Shown: positions 52,997 to 61,884 of the stretch, one piece after another
Numbering within the stretch: the first letter of the stretch is position 1
Layout of the letters: every line of letters begins with the position of its first letter
Origin: Chitinophaga filiformis
Lineage (GTDB): Bacteria > Bacteroidota > Bacteroidia > Chitinophagales > Chitinophagaceae
Reading direction: 5' to 3'
Length of the DNA: 64,000 bases
Assembly: GCF_900102545.1 (NCBI RefSeq)
Contig: NZ_FNBN01000013.1
Coordinates: forward strand, 1-64,000
Notes under the pieces: model-generated
What the model was told of the DNA's origin: nothing
Seen by the model: the letters and a program-made list of their open reading frames with translations, nothing else
The model's database searches: none
Program-made: the position numbers and the translations under genes

Positions 52997-53302
52997 ATGG
53001 AAACGACACATAAGATTAAAATTATTCCTGTTGACTACAACTCAAATGAAATGCCGGATGCGGTCAGGAAGTATAAACCAGTTCTTCTAAATGATGGGCA
53101 CGACTACTGCTGCATCCTGGGTGAAAGTCCCGAGTACGGTATTCATGGCTGTGGTGACACCCCTGACGACGCAATCATGCACTGGAACCAGCAATACCTG
53201 CAAAAATCTGTAGAAGGAGCACTGTTCTCTACCAAGAAACCTGTACTGGATGATAGCGAAGAAGTAGTGAGGGCATATTTCTACCGTAGCGTGTCCATTT
53301 AA
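52997..53302 (+). CDS. Small hypothetical protein
   Basis: A 101-residue cytoplasmic protein with no recognised domain. It has several cysteines (HDYCCILGE, then GIHGCGDTPDDA) and ends in VVRAYFYRSVSI. The ATG at 52997 is preferred to an upstream in-frame start at 52919 that adds 26 hydrophobic residues. It lies 52 bases before the DinB gene and may be co-transcribed. Confidence 0.65.
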   Translation: METTHKIKIIPVDYNSNEMPDAVRKYKPVLLNDGHDYCCILGESPEYGIHGCGDTPDDAIMHWNQQYLQKSVEGALFSTKKPVLDDSEEVVRAYFYRSVSI

Positions 53303-53354
53303 TGCTACACCCCGTAGAAAAAGACGTATCTTGCATATCGGAAACTTTGCATAT

Positions 53355-53804
53355 ATGTCGACACTTACAGCTCTGAAAGAGATCTTCAACCGGGATCTGA
53401 ATAAGTTAAAGAAAGAGATATCCTTATATCAGCATGAGCCTGCTCTATGGATAATCGAGGCCAACATTGCGAACACGGCTGGTAATCTTTGTTTACATCT
53501 TGTCGGAAATTTAAACACTTTCATTGGTGCACAGTTAGGTAATTCCGGCTATGTCCGCCACAGGGACCTGGAATTTTCCCTTAAGGATGTTCCCCGCGAG
53601 GAATTGCTGCAAAAGATAGAAGACACGATCAATGTGGTTGACAAGACCCTGGTTAGTCTCTCAGAGGATAAGTTATCGGAGGAATACCCTATTGTTGTTT
53701 TTGATGGTAAAACAACAACCGCTTATATGTTGCTTCATCTTGCCACTCACCTGGGTTATCACCTCGGGCAGATCAATTACCACAGAAGACTATTGGATAA
53801 GTAA
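53355..53804 (+). CDS. DinB-superfamily (DUF1572-like) protein
   Basis: A 149-residue four-helix protein. His residues in GNLCLHLVGNL and in LLHLATHLGYHLGQINYHRR fit the DinB metal triad. It resembles the DUF1572/YfiT-like group of possible thiol transferases. The start ATG 53355 is used; 53331 is possible. Its substrate is unknown. Confidence 0.88.
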   Translation: MSTLTALKEIFNRDLNKLKKEISLYQHEPALWIIEANIANTAGNLCLHLVGNLNTFIGAQLGNSGYVRHRDLEFSLKDVPREELLQKIEDTINVVDKTLVSLSEDKLSEEYPIVVFDGKTTTAYMLLHLATHLGYHLGQINYHRRLLDK

Positions 53805-53808
53805 GTTT

Positions 53809-54174
53809 TTACTGCTTCTTTCCGGAAAAAATGATCCTGTTATAAAACGGGTCGTTTACGGTGACGGTCAGTATGGAGGGGTCATAAAACGCCTCTTCCA
53901 GGCCGGGGCGGTTATACTTGTATTGTTTATCGATCAGTTTTTTCTGATAGGCTTCGATATCTTTAAAATCGTCTACACATACACAGGCGCCCGGACTGGC
54001 ATCTCCATGATGCTCCGAAATATTCAGTACGATATCTCCCATGGAGAGCTGCATGTAAAAGGGGGAGTTATCAGGCCTGTGTTCCCAGTCTACCTGGAAG
54101 CCCAGCCATTCAACATAGAACTCTATTACTTTAGCATAGTCAAATGCGCGCAGCACTGGTTTTACGATAGCCAT
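53809..54174 (-). CDS. VOC-superfamily (bleomycin-resistance-like) protein
   Basis: A 121-residue protein with the glyoxalase/bleomycin resistance fold: KPVLRAFDYAKVIEFYVEWL, GDIVLNISEHHGD, and DPFYNRIIFSG at the end. ISEHHGDASPG is typical of the glyoxalase-like bleomycin-binding group. The start at 54174 (M of MAIVKP) is preferred over a longer frame overlapping the AraC gene. The AraC regulator lies 16 bases upstream on the same strand and probably controls it. Confidence 0.87.
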   Translation of the reverse strand: MAIVKPVLRAFDYAKVIEFYVEWLGFQVDWEHRPDNSPFYMQLSMGDIVLNISEHHGDASPGACVCVDDFKDIEAYQKKLIDKQYKYNRPGLEEAFYDPSILTVTVNDPFYNRIIFSGKKQ

Positions 54175-54190
54175 AGAACATAATTCAGGT

Positions 54191-54952
54191 TTACCAATAT
54201 ATTGCTGATTTGTAGAATTCCCTTGGTGTTCTGCCGGTGAATGATTTGAAGTCTTTGATGAAATGCGCCTGATCAAAATATCCGGCTTCATACGCCAGTT
54301 CTGTCAGCGTACTGCTGTCCGCCCGGCCGATCAGGTTTCTTAACCGGACGATAGATGCAAACTGTTTGGGAGTAGCGCCTGTTATCTTCCTGAACCGTTT
54401 CTCAAAAGCATCCTGACTGATATGCAGTTCCTGCAGCAGCTCTTTTATCCGAAGGTTCCCTCCTGCCTGCCTGATATTACGCACCGCCTCCTGTACCAGC
54501 AGGTCGGGTTTTGTCTGTTTCCAGGTAGTCAGCAGGAATCGTTGTATAATGTCTATGCAGGCCAGGTTATCAGGAGCAGCGGCCAGTTGTTCTATTATAT
54601 CATCCAGTTGTTGCCTGCGGATGAAATTATCCAGTGAAGCAGAAGCTCCGAATAATTCATGCAGTGGCTCCTTAAAGAAAGCGGCAGCACCATCTTCCCG
54701 AAAAACGATCAGCAGGTTGGCGGTGTTGCCGGCATAACTCAGCGAGCGGTAAGACTTTCTGAGTCCTCCCAATGCCGCTGCCGGCAATATCACCTGGTCA
54801 TTCTCCACAACTGTTCCCCTCAGCCTGAAGGCCATTACTACAGCGGTATCCGGCAGTATCTTGTTCTGCACGGCGTATTCGCTTTCAATGATCATGAAAG
54901 ATTTGATAAAGGGCTGTAAGATGGCTACGGGTATGTATGTTTCGATATGCAT
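54191..54952 (-). CDS. AraC-family regulator
   Basis: A 253-residue regulator with a short DUF6597-like N-terminal sensor (about 1-130) and an AraC DNA-binding domain (about 150-250; NLRIKELLQELHISQDAFEK, TGATPKQFASIVRLRNLIG, TLTELAYEAGYFDQAHFIKD). Its stop is 16 bases before the VOC gene, so the two form a probable operon. Confidence 0.93.
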   Translation of the reverse strand: MHIETYIPVAILQPFIKSFMIIESEYAVQNKILPDTAVVMAFRLRGTVVENDQVILPAAALGGLRKSYRSLSYAGNTANLLIVFREDGAAAFFKEPLHELFGASASLDNFIRRQQLDDIIEQLAAAPDNLACIDIIQRFLLTTWKQTKPDLLVQEAVRNIRQAGGNLRIKELLQELHISQDAFEKRFRKITGATPKQFASIVRLRNLIGRADSSTLTELAYEAGYFDQAHFIKDFKSFTGRTPREFYKSAIYW

Positions 54953-54994
54953 CCGGGCAACACAGTATACAACAAATATACTCTTTATTCCCGC

Positions 54995-55300
54995 TTATTC
55001 CATCCGCCGCAAGATCCTGTAGTCAATATAAAAAGTACCGAATGGGATCATACAGGCCAGCAATACTTTCCAGGTGATTTCACTGAATTTCCATTTGTAC
55101 TCAATCCCAACGCTTAATGCATTGATGATGAAGATCACAAAGAAAAAACCATGTATAGGTCCCATCAGCTTTACCAGGGAGGGATCATCCGAAGCATATT
55201 TCATGGGCACAGCGATTCCTATTAATACCAATAAAGAAATTCCTTCTAAAAAACCGATCAGCCTTAAACGGCCCACTTTTGTACTGAGTAAACGCATCAT
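54995..55300 (-). CDS. DUF3817 small membrane protein
   Basis: A 101-residue protein with three predicted helices and the DUF3817 pattern GRLRLIGFLEGISLLVLIGI, GPIHGFFFVIFI and PFGTFYIDYRIL. Function is unknown. It starts two bases after the stop of the upstream four-helix membrane gene, so the two are co-expressed. Confidence 0.85.
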   Translation of the reverse strand: MMRLLSTKVGRLRLIGFLEGISLLVLIGIAVPMKYASDDPSLVKLMGPIHGFFFVIFIINALSVGIEYKWKFSEITWKVLLACMIPFGTFYIDYRILRRME

Positions 55301-55302
55301 TT

Positions 55303-55767
55303 TTAAAATGTTCTGATGTATGGCCTGTTCGCCAGTGGCGAAAAGGGCCATGGTATGGCAATGAAGATAATTAGCAGGCCCAGGATGAAGAGCAGGGTCA
55401 TTATCCTGAACTTATCCTGGTTAATGACTGATCTTTTGGCGGAAGAAGAGCCGATAGTTATAACGATCACAGCGATCGTCATCAGGATCACGTGCAGCAA
55501 TCCAAAAAATAAGTAATCAAATTGTTTGATGGCTTCATGATAGTTTCCTCTGAACCAGGCAACCAGCGGGCTGTTGAAATACAACACATATCCCAATGCA
55601 AGCTGTACATGAGCAATAGTGGTGGTGATGTGCCTGACCCTGTTGTCAGCCAGCGTAAAAGAACGTTTGCTTATCCATCCGCGGAGGCCCCGGTATATGG
55701 CATACAGCAGACTAAATACGACCATCCATCTGAAAAAAGAATGTAATAGTAACAATGAAAAATACAT
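55303..55767 (-). CDS. Four-helix membrane protein, unknown function
   Basis: A 154-residue protein with four hydrophobic helices and membrane-facing histidines (LLLHSFFRWMVVFSLL, ITTTIAHVQLALGYVLYF, LLHVILMTIAVIVITI). The pattern recalls cytochrome-b-like four-helix proteins, but heme ligation is not proved. Two bases separate it from the DUF3817 gene. Confidence 0.75.
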   Translation of the reverse strand: MYFSLLLLHSFFRWMVVFSLLYAIYRGLRGWISKRSFTLADNRVRHITTTIAHVQLALGYVLYFNSPLVAWFRGNYHEAIKQFDYLFFGLLHVILMTIAVIVITIGSSSAKRSVINQDKFRIMTLLFILGLLIIFIAIPWPFSPLANRPYIRTF

Positions 55768-55833
55768 CTCTACATTTTGTTCCGCAAAGTTCTATCGAAA
55801 CGAGCGAAACTGTTAGGACATAAAAAGTACTAT

Positions 55834-56739
55834 TTAGGACATTTTAATCATTCTTCTGAATTCTGTAGGCGTCATTCCTTCATAGCGTTTGAACAGCCGA
55901 GTGAAATAGGACTGATCGTCGAAACCTACCTGTATGGCCACTTCACTGATAGGGAAATCGGACTGGCTTAGTAATACTTTTGCTTCCTGTACGATCGCTT
56001 CATCAATCCATTTCGTAGGAGCCTTGCGGGTAATCGTTTTCACCAGTTTATTCAAATGACTGGGAGAGATATTCAGCATGGCGGCATAGTCGCTTACCAA
56101 ATGGCGATTCCGGATATTCTGGAATACCAGCTCCCGGAATTTATTGGTGATACCTACTGCATTCGTCTGCTGATTGGTCAGGACAGGCTCATATGCCCTG
56201 TTCACTTCACAGAATAAGGCGATCAGATAGGGCTGTAAAATATTCATGTGCTGTAAGCCGTGTTCCACATACTCCTGCAGTATCCGCTCAAAAAGATGCA
56301 GTACGAAACCGGCTGTTTCTTTATCCAGCGCAATATGGGGTTTACCCCATACTTTCAGGAATTCAAACTCTTTCAGCAACTCGCTGTTGCCATATCTGCC
56401 CAGCAGCATATCGTCGTGGAAATTGCAGAAAATACCTTTGTTCCTGTCATGGATGTCAAAAGAGAAGACCTGTCCGGCAGGTACGAACAACATTTCCCCT
56501 TTCCGGATGCAATACTCCTCGCTACCGATCTTCATAATAGCCGATCCTTCTGTCAGGAACAGACAGGAATGGGTCAGCGACCGGGAAGCGGGTACGGCTT
56601 GTTTTACATGCCGGTACATATCTTCTACCCTGCATATCAGGAACTTATTCAGGTCGCCCTTCAGGAGGCTCTCCAATTCCTGGGAGGGCATAAACCGGGA
56701 GGTGAATGCGCGGGCATCGTATACCTTGATCTCGTTCAT
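55834..56739 (-). CDS. AraC-family transcriptional regulator
   Basis: A 301-residue regulator with an N-terminal cupin-like domain (about 45-110; GSEYCIRKGEMLFVPAGQVF) and an AraC DNA-binding domain (about 200-300; HLVSDYAAMLNISPSHLNKL, then ISEVAIQVGFDDQSYFTRLF and KRYEGMTPTEFR). The start at 56739 begins with MNEIKVYD; upstream codons have no family features. It is divergent from the kinase gene at 56822. Effector unknown. Confidence 0.92.
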   Translation of the reverse strand: MNEIKVYDARAFTSRFMPSQELESLLKGDLNKFLICRVEDMYRHVKQAVPASRSLTHSCLFLTEGSAIMKIGSEEYCIRKGEMLFVPAGQVFSFDIHDRNKGIFCNFHDDMLLGRYGNSELLKEFEFLKVWGKPHIALDKETAGFVLHLFERILQEYVEHGLQHMNILQPYLIALFCEVNRAYEPVLTNQQTNAVGITNKFRELVFQNIRNRHLVSDYAAMLNISPSHLNKLVKTITRKAPTKWIDEAIVQEAKVLLSQSDFPISEVAIQVGFDDQSYFTRLFKRYEGMTPTEFRRMIKMS

Positions 56740-56821
56740 ATGAGGGAGGACGAATGAGATGGGAAAATATTGTATAAATATGTCGTTATTGCCCTTATTT
56801 TGCATCCCGAACACCCATACC

Positions 56822-57268
56822 ATGGAAGCGATCATTTTTTGTGGACTACAGGCTACCGGAAAAACCGGCTTTTACAAGGAACACTTTTTACAGACCCATG
56901 TCAGGATCTCCCTGGACCTGTTGAAAAGCAGATACCGGGAAGACCTCTTCCTTGGCGCATGCATCAAAGGCACGCAGCCGTTTGTCGTGGATAATACAAA
57001 CCCCGGAGCAACAGACAGGGAGAAATATATCAAACTCGCCAGAGAATACAAGTTTAAGGTCATAGGATATTACTTTAAATCGAGCCTAAGCGATTCGCTG
57101 GAAAGGAACAGTCAGCGGACAGGGAAAGCACTGATCCCGAAGGTAGGTGTTTTAAATACTTATAAGCGCCTGGAGGTACCACAGCTCAGTGAGGGTTTTG
57201 ATGAATTACATTATGTGGAATTAGGCCCAGACGGCTTTACAATAAAAGCATGGAATCATGAAATTTGA
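56822..57268 (+). CDS. P-loop kinase resembling polynucleotide kinase
   Basis: A 148-residue AAA_33-type kinase. Walker A is GLQATGKT (8-15). Asp32 in RISLDLLKSRY is placed like the general base of T4 Pnkp. VDNTNPGATDREKYIKLARE and RNSQRTGKALIPKVGV resemble Pnkp-type 5' kinases, the latter supplying lid arginines. Its last 11 bases overlap the Thg1-like gene. The neighbour suggests that it phosphorylates RNA 5' ends (or a nucleotide) so that tRNA can be repaired, which is inference. Confidence 0.85.
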   Translation: MEAIIFCGLQATGKTGFYKEHFLQTHVRISLDLLKSRYREDLFLGACIKGTQPFVVDNTNPGATDREKYIKLAREYKFKVIGYYFKSSLSDSLERNSQRTGKALIPKVGVLNTYKRLEVPQLSEGFDELHYVELGPDGFTIKAWNHEI

Positions 57269-58025
57269 TGAATTAGACAGCAAAATGCGGGTGTATGAAA
57301 CCGCGCATGACAGAAACGTTCTCCCCGGCATGTATATGGTAGCCCGTATTGACGGCAGAGGTTTTACTAAGTTAACCAAAGAGGTACATCCTTTCGAAGC
57401 CCCGTTCGACCCGGTATTCAGAGACTATATGATAGAAACTGTGAAGCACCTGATGAACAGTGGCTTCAACGTGGTATATGGTTATACTGAAAGTGATGAG
57501 ATATCACTGCTTTTTCATCTTGAAGAAAATGCATTTGCCCGTAAACACCGGAAATATACTTCCATCTTAGCGGGAGAAGCCAGCGCCAAATTCTCACTGC
57601 AACTGGGTAGTCTTGCGGCATTTGATTGCAGGATCTGTGAACTGCCGAACAAACAGCTGGTAGTCGACTATTTCAGATGGCGTAATGAAGATGCACACCG
57701 GAACTCCCTCAATGCACACTGTTACTGGCAGCTGAGGAAGGATAATCATACCCGGCTGACAGCTACGCAGAAGATAGAAAAGATGAGCACCGCAGATAAA
57801 AATGAGCTGCTCTTCAGCTATAATATTAACTTCAATGAATTGCCTTCCTGGCAGAAAAGAGGGATTGGTTTTTATTGGGCAGAGATGGATAAAACTGGAT
57901 TTAATCCAAAAACAGCAGAACCTGTTGTGGTAAAGAGAAGACAACTCTTTGTGAATGATGAATTACCCATGAAAGACGAATACAACAAATTTGTTTTGCA
58001 GCTGATAGAACAAAGCGAGCTATAA
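57258..58025 (+). CDS. thg1: Thg1-family tRNA(His) guanylyltransferase-like protein
   Basis: A 255-residue enzyme of the Thg1/TLP family, which adds nucleotides in the 3'-5' direction. Metal aspartates fall at Asp32 (ARIDGRGFTKL) and Asp80/Glu81 (GYTESDEISLLF). RNSLNAHCYWQLR aligns with the eukaryotic HINNLYNT region but differs in sequence. Most bacteria make tRNA(His) with an encoded G-1, so bacterial TLPs are thought to repair truncated tRNA 5' ends. Overlap with the kinase gene supports repair. It ends at a perfect 20-base terminator. Confidence 0.95.
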   Translation: MKFDELDSKMRVYETAHDRNVLPGMYMVARIDGRGFTKLTKEVHPFEAPFDPVFRDYMIETVKHLMNSGFNVVYGYTESDEISLLFHLEENAFARKHRKYTSILAGEASAKFSLQLGSLAAFDCRICELPNKQLVVDYFRWRNEDAHRNSLNAHCYWQLRKDNHTRLTATQKIEKMSTADKNELLFSYNINFNELPSWQKRGIGFYWAEMDKTGFNPKTAEPVVVKRRQLFVNDELPMKDEYNKFVLQLIEQSEL

Positions 58026-58070
58026 TAAAAGATAAGGGCTGTCATATCGCGACAGCCCTTATCTTTTATT
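58024..58070. terminator. Perfect 20-base bidirectional terminator
   Basis: Arms at 58024-58043 and 58051-58070 are fully complementary, with a 7-base loop and AATAAAAG/CTTTTATT ends. It terminates the Thg1 gene and, from the other side, the antiporter gene, whose stop codon overlaps it at 58069-58070. Confidence 0.93.
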
Positions 58071-59670
58071 AAAACTGTAACCTTATTTTCTCTTCTGCAA
58101 GGTCCAGCTGTGAAAAATGTTTGCGGATAATCTCTTCATTAAATTCTGCTTTCCTATTGATCTGTTTCAGCATCTTCCGTTGTTCCTTTAACAATGCAAA
58201 ATAAACAACGCGGTAGCGTTTAATGGCATGCCGCCGGTTTACGTCTACCCCGTGCGACTCAGCATAACTTTGTAAAAAGGTATGTTCATTCTCCAGGCTC
58301 GATCTTAACTGCTGCAATAACACATTCTCTTCCACATCATCTTTGAACTGGTTATCGAGCGTGTCCAGGGCAATATATGCCAGTTTCTTTCTGACAAGGA
58401 TCTCCTGCTCAAGTTCTGACATCACGTAGTCCGGATCTTCCAGCTTCAGTTTGCGGATCAGCCAGGGCAGTGTGAGCCCCTGCAGTACCAGCGTTACCAG
58501 TATTACAACGAAAGTAATAAAGAGGATCATATTACGTTGTGGGAACGGATGGCCGCCGGCCATCAATGGAATGGATAATGCCGCCGCCAGGGATACCACA
58601 CCCCGCATACCTGCCCAACCAAATACAAGTGGCATACGCCAGCCCGGATGACTATCCGCCGTCTTAATGAACCTGCTGATAAATACGGTAAATACAGAAG
58701 CGCCCAATGTACTCAGAATGCGGGTAACGATCACTACCACCGAAATGATCAGTCCATACCAGATGGCCTGTGTCAGTGAGCTTTCTCCCAGCTGGTGTAC
58801 CACTACGGGCAGTTCAAGACCTATCAGCATAAATACAATACCATTCAGCACAAATCCTACCGTGGCCCATACGTTGATTCCTTGTATCCGGCTCAGATGA
58901 CTCAGAATGGAATTACGCCTGTTGGTCATAAAAAGGCCTCCGCTTACAACGGCCAGTACACCGGAGAAATGAAAAGACTCCGCTGTTATATACATCACAT
59001 AGGGCGCTACCAATGTCAGTACGGTATCCATACTGGGAGTAGTGGGCAGCCAGCGGTGAAGGGCATAAAATACCAGTCCCACGGCAATCCCTGTGGCAAT
59101 ACCCATTACTATCACCACCACAAAACTGATGGCTGCTTCATGGAATGAGAAAGAGCCGGTGATAACTGCTGCCAGTGCAAAACGGTATACGATCAAGCTG
59201 GATGCATCATTCATCAGGCTCTCTCCTTCTACGATGGATGAAAGCCTTTTAGGCGCATCCACGCCCTTCAATACCGTACTGGCAGAAACTGCGTCGGGCG
59301 GAGAGATAATACCTCCCAGCAAAAAGCCCAGTGCCAGTGTAAAACCGGGGATAAGATAATCGGATACTACCGCAATCACACAGGACGTGAGCAGGACAAT
59401 ACCAAAGGCAAAAGAGCCGATCACCCTGCGCCATTTCCAGAACTCCTTCCAGGATGTATACCAGGCGGCTTCATACAGTAAGGGAGGTAGAAAAATCAGG
59501 AAAATCAGCTGCGGATCGATAGCGATAACCGGCAGGCCGGGAATGAAACTGATTCCCAAACCACCTAATACCAGGACAATGGGATAAGAGATCTTCAGAC
59601 GTTGCGCCAGCATCACCAGTAACAGGATTACCAGTATGAGGCCAATGTACAATACAAAGGTAGCATGCAT
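58069..59670 (-). CDS. Na+/H+ antiporter, CPA1 family
   Basis: A 533-residue protein with about 12 membrane helices (residues 1-390) and a cytoplasmic tail (about 400-533). The core has GGIISPPDAVSASTVLKG with the paired acidic ion-binding region, GESLMNDASSLIVYRFALAA, and FGWAGMRGVVSLAAALSIPL. The tail is charged and coiled. It exchanges Na+ or K+ for H+ in pH and salt control. The start at 59670 directly begins the first helix. Confidence 0.95.
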   Translation of the reverse strand: MHATFVLYIGLILVILLLVMLAQRLKISYPIVLVLGGLGISFIPGLPVIAIDPQLIFLIFLPPLLYEAAWYTSWKEFWKWRRVIGSFAFGIVLLTSCVIAVVSDYLIPGFTLALGFLLGGIISPPDAVSASTVLKGVDAPKRLSSIVEGESLMNDASSLIVYRFALAAVITGSFSFHEAAISFVVVIVMGIATGIAVGLVFYALHRWLPTTPSMDTVLTLVAPYVMYITAESFHFSGVLAVVSGGLFMTNRRNSILSHLSRIQGINVWATVGFVLNGIVFMLIGLELPVVVHQLGESSLTQAIWYGLIISVVVIVTRILSTLGASVFTVFISRFIKTADSHPGWRMPLVFGWAGMRGVVSLAAALSIPLMAGGHPFPQRNMILFITFVVILVTLVLQGLTLPWLIRKLKLEDPDYVMSELEQEILVRKKLAYIALDTLDNQFKDDVEENVLLQQLRSSLENEHTFLQSYAESHGVDVNRRHAIKRYRVVYFALLKEQRKMLKQINRKAEFNEEIIRKHFSQLDLAEEKIRLQF

Positions 59671-59790
59671 AGATACTAAAATAATACAATCCGTCTTATT
59701 TGCACATAACCGGATGGATTAATACAATAAATTCATGCACAATTACCAGAATGGTTATTTTTGCCAGCGTACATTTTAATCAACGAAGAT

Positions 59791-61839
59791 ATGGAGCAGA
59801 CAAGCACCCTTAATCCACTACTTCAGGCCTATAATACACCTTTTGATGTTCCACCCTTTGGCAAGATTGCAACTGAACATTACCTGCCGGCCTTTGAGGC
59901 GGGCATGAAGGAACAGCATAAAAATATTGAGCTGATCGCAAGCCTGACAACACCGCCTTCTTTTGCAGATACAATAGAAGCACTTGAAAAAAGCGGTAAA
60001 CGGCTTCGCAATGTCAGCAGTGTATTCTTTAATCTCACTTCCGCCAATACCTCTCCTGAACTGGAAGAGATCTCCCGGCAGATAGCACCGGTGCTGGCAA
60101 AACATGCTGACGATATTTACCTGAATGCGGCGCTGTTCGCCAGGATAAAAGCGCTATATGACCGGCAGGACGCACTTGCCCTGACAGGAGAACAAAGTAA
60201 GTTACTGGAGAAATTCTATAAAGATTTCGTACGCAATGGGGCTAACCTGGAGGCTGCCAAACAGGAAAGGCTCCGGGAGATCAATAAAGATCTTTCCCTG
60301 CTGACCGTTCGTTTCGGACAGAATCTGCTGGCTGAGACCAATCATTACGAACTGCTTGTTACCGATCAGAAAGACCTCGCAGGACTTCCCGCTTCTCTTA
60401 TCGAGGCAGCTGCCTTGTCGGCTAAAGAAGCTGGTAAAGACGGCTGGCGTTTTACCCTGCATAATGCCAGTGTAATGCCATTCCTGCAATATGCAGATCA
60501 GCGGTATCTGCGGAAGGAGATCTATCATGCGTATATCAACCGTTGCAATCATGATGATGAACGGGACAACAAAGACATCGTAACGCAGCTGGCAGCCTTA
60601 AGAGCAGAAAAAGCGACGCTGTTAGGATATGCCTCACACGCCGATCTGATACTGGAAGAAAACATGGCTAAAACACCTGCAAAAGCGAATGAGCTGCTAC
60701 AACAACTCTGGACAGCAGCACTGCCAGTAGCCAAACAGGAAGCGAAAGAAATGCAGGCGCTCATGGACAGGGAAGGTAAAGGCGAACAACTGGAAGCCTG
60801 GGACTGGTTTTACTATGCGGATAAAGTAAGAAAAGAAAAGTATAACTACGACGCGGAAGCCTTACGCCCTTATTTCAAACTGGACAATGTACGCGATGGG
60901 CTTTTCTTTGTAGCGAAGAAGCTGTACGGGCTGACCTTCCATTTGCTGAAAGATGTTCCCGTATACCACGAAGAAGTATCTGCCTATGAAGTGAAAGATG
61001 AGAAGAACCAGTTAATAGGTTTACTATACCTCGACTTCCATCCCCGCAGCTCTAAACGCGGCGGCGCATGGATGACTTCTTACCGTAAGCAGTCCATTGC
61101 AGAAAACGGACGTGTAGCGCCCATCATCTCTATTGTCTGCAACTTCTCCAGACCTACCAATACCCAACCGTCCCTGCTTACTCCGGATGAAGCGGAGACT
61201 TTCTTCCATGAGGCAGGACATGCATTACATGGATTGTTATCCAACGTGACATATGAAATGTTGTCCGGTACCGCTGTTCCCCGCGACTTCGTGGAACTGC
61301 CCTCACAGGTAATGGAGCACTGGGCTTTTGAAACGGAAGTGCTGGAGCAGTATGCAAAACATTATGAAACAGGAGAACTTATTCCTGCCTCTTTAGTAGA
61401 CAAGATGAAAGCAGCGATCAAATTCAATCAGGGCTTTTCAACAGTGGAATACCTGGCTGCTTCCCTGCTGGATATGAGTTATCATACGCTTGCTCCGGGC
61501 AGGACCATCATGCCGCTGATATTTGAGAAAGAAGAAATGGATAAGATCGGACTGATCCCACAGATTGCCCCCAGGTACCGTAGTACTTACTTCCAGCATA
61601 TTTTTTCCGGCGGATATTCAGCAGGATATTACAGCTATATCTGGTCAGAAGTACTGGATAGTGATGCGTTCGCTGCTTTCAAGGAAGCGGGTAGCATCTT
61701 TGATGCGGCAACCGCGGCATCCTTCAGAAAGAATATCCTGGAGAAAGGAGGTACGGAAGAACCTATGGAATTGTATGTCTCCTTCCGTAAAAGAGAACCT
61801 GATGTAAAATACCTGCTGCAACACAGGGGATTGGAATAA
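59791..61839 (+). CDS. M3-family zinc metallopeptidase (Dcp-like)
   Basis: A 682-residue, mostly helical oligopeptidase. The zinc motif is FFHEAGHALHGLLS with His473, Glu474 and His477; the third ligand lies in DFVELPSQVMEHWA. NPLLQAYNTPFDVPPFGKI at the start and YSHIFSGGYSAGYYSYIWSE-like residues near the C terminus are typical of peptidyl-dipeptidase Dcp and oligopeptidase A. No signal peptide is seen, so it is probably cytoplasmic and degrades peptides. The ATG at 59791 is used; a TTG at 59761 is less likely. Confidence 0.95.
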   Translation: MEQTSTLNPLLQAYNTPFDVPPFGKIATEHYLPAFEAGMKEQHKNIELIASLTTPPSFADTIEALEKSGKRLRNVSSVFFNLTSANTSPELEEISRQIAPVLAKHADDIYLNAALFARIKALYDRQDALALTGEQSKLLEKFYKDFVRNGANLEAAKQERLREINKDLSLLTVRFGQNLLAETNHYELLVTDQKDLAGLPASLIEAAALSAKEAGKDGWRFTLHNASVMPFLQYADQRYLRKEIYHAYINRCNHDDERDNKDIVTQLAALRAEKATLLGYASHADLILEENMAKTPAKANELLQQLWTAALPVAKQEAKEMQALMDREGKGEQLEAWDWFYYADKVRKEKYNYDAEALRPYFKLDNVRDGLFFVAKKLYGLTFHLLKDVPVYHEEVSAYEVKDEKNQLIGLLYLDFHPRSSKRGGAWMTSYRKQSIAENGRVAPIISIVCNFSRPTNTQPSLLTPDEAETFFHEAGHALHGLLSNVTYEMLSGTAVPRDFVELPSQVMEHWAFETEVLEQYAKHYETGELIPASLVDKMKAAIKFNQGFSTVEYLAASLLDMSYHTLAPGRTIMPLIFEKEEMDKIGLIPQIAPRYRSTYFQHIFSGGYSAGYYSYIWSEVLDSDAFAAFKEAGSIFDAATAASFRKNILEKGGTEEPMELYVSFRKREPDVKYLLQHRGLE

Positions 61840-61846
61840 TATTGAC

Positions 61847-61884
61847 AATAGCCGGTAGCCTTATCAGGCTGCCGGTTATTTTAT
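61847..61884. terminator. Bidirectional terminator
   Basis: The stem AATAGCCGGTAGCCT/AGGCTGCCGGTTATT (61847-61861 and 61866-61880) has G-U pairs and a 4-base loop, followed by a T-run. It lies between the convergent M3 peptidase and T9SS cargo genes. Confidence 0.88.

Noticed and set aside
59761..59790. TTG start for the M3 peptidase
   Set aside because: The ATG at 59791 starts right before the family's conserved N terminus, and the extra ten residues lack similarity.
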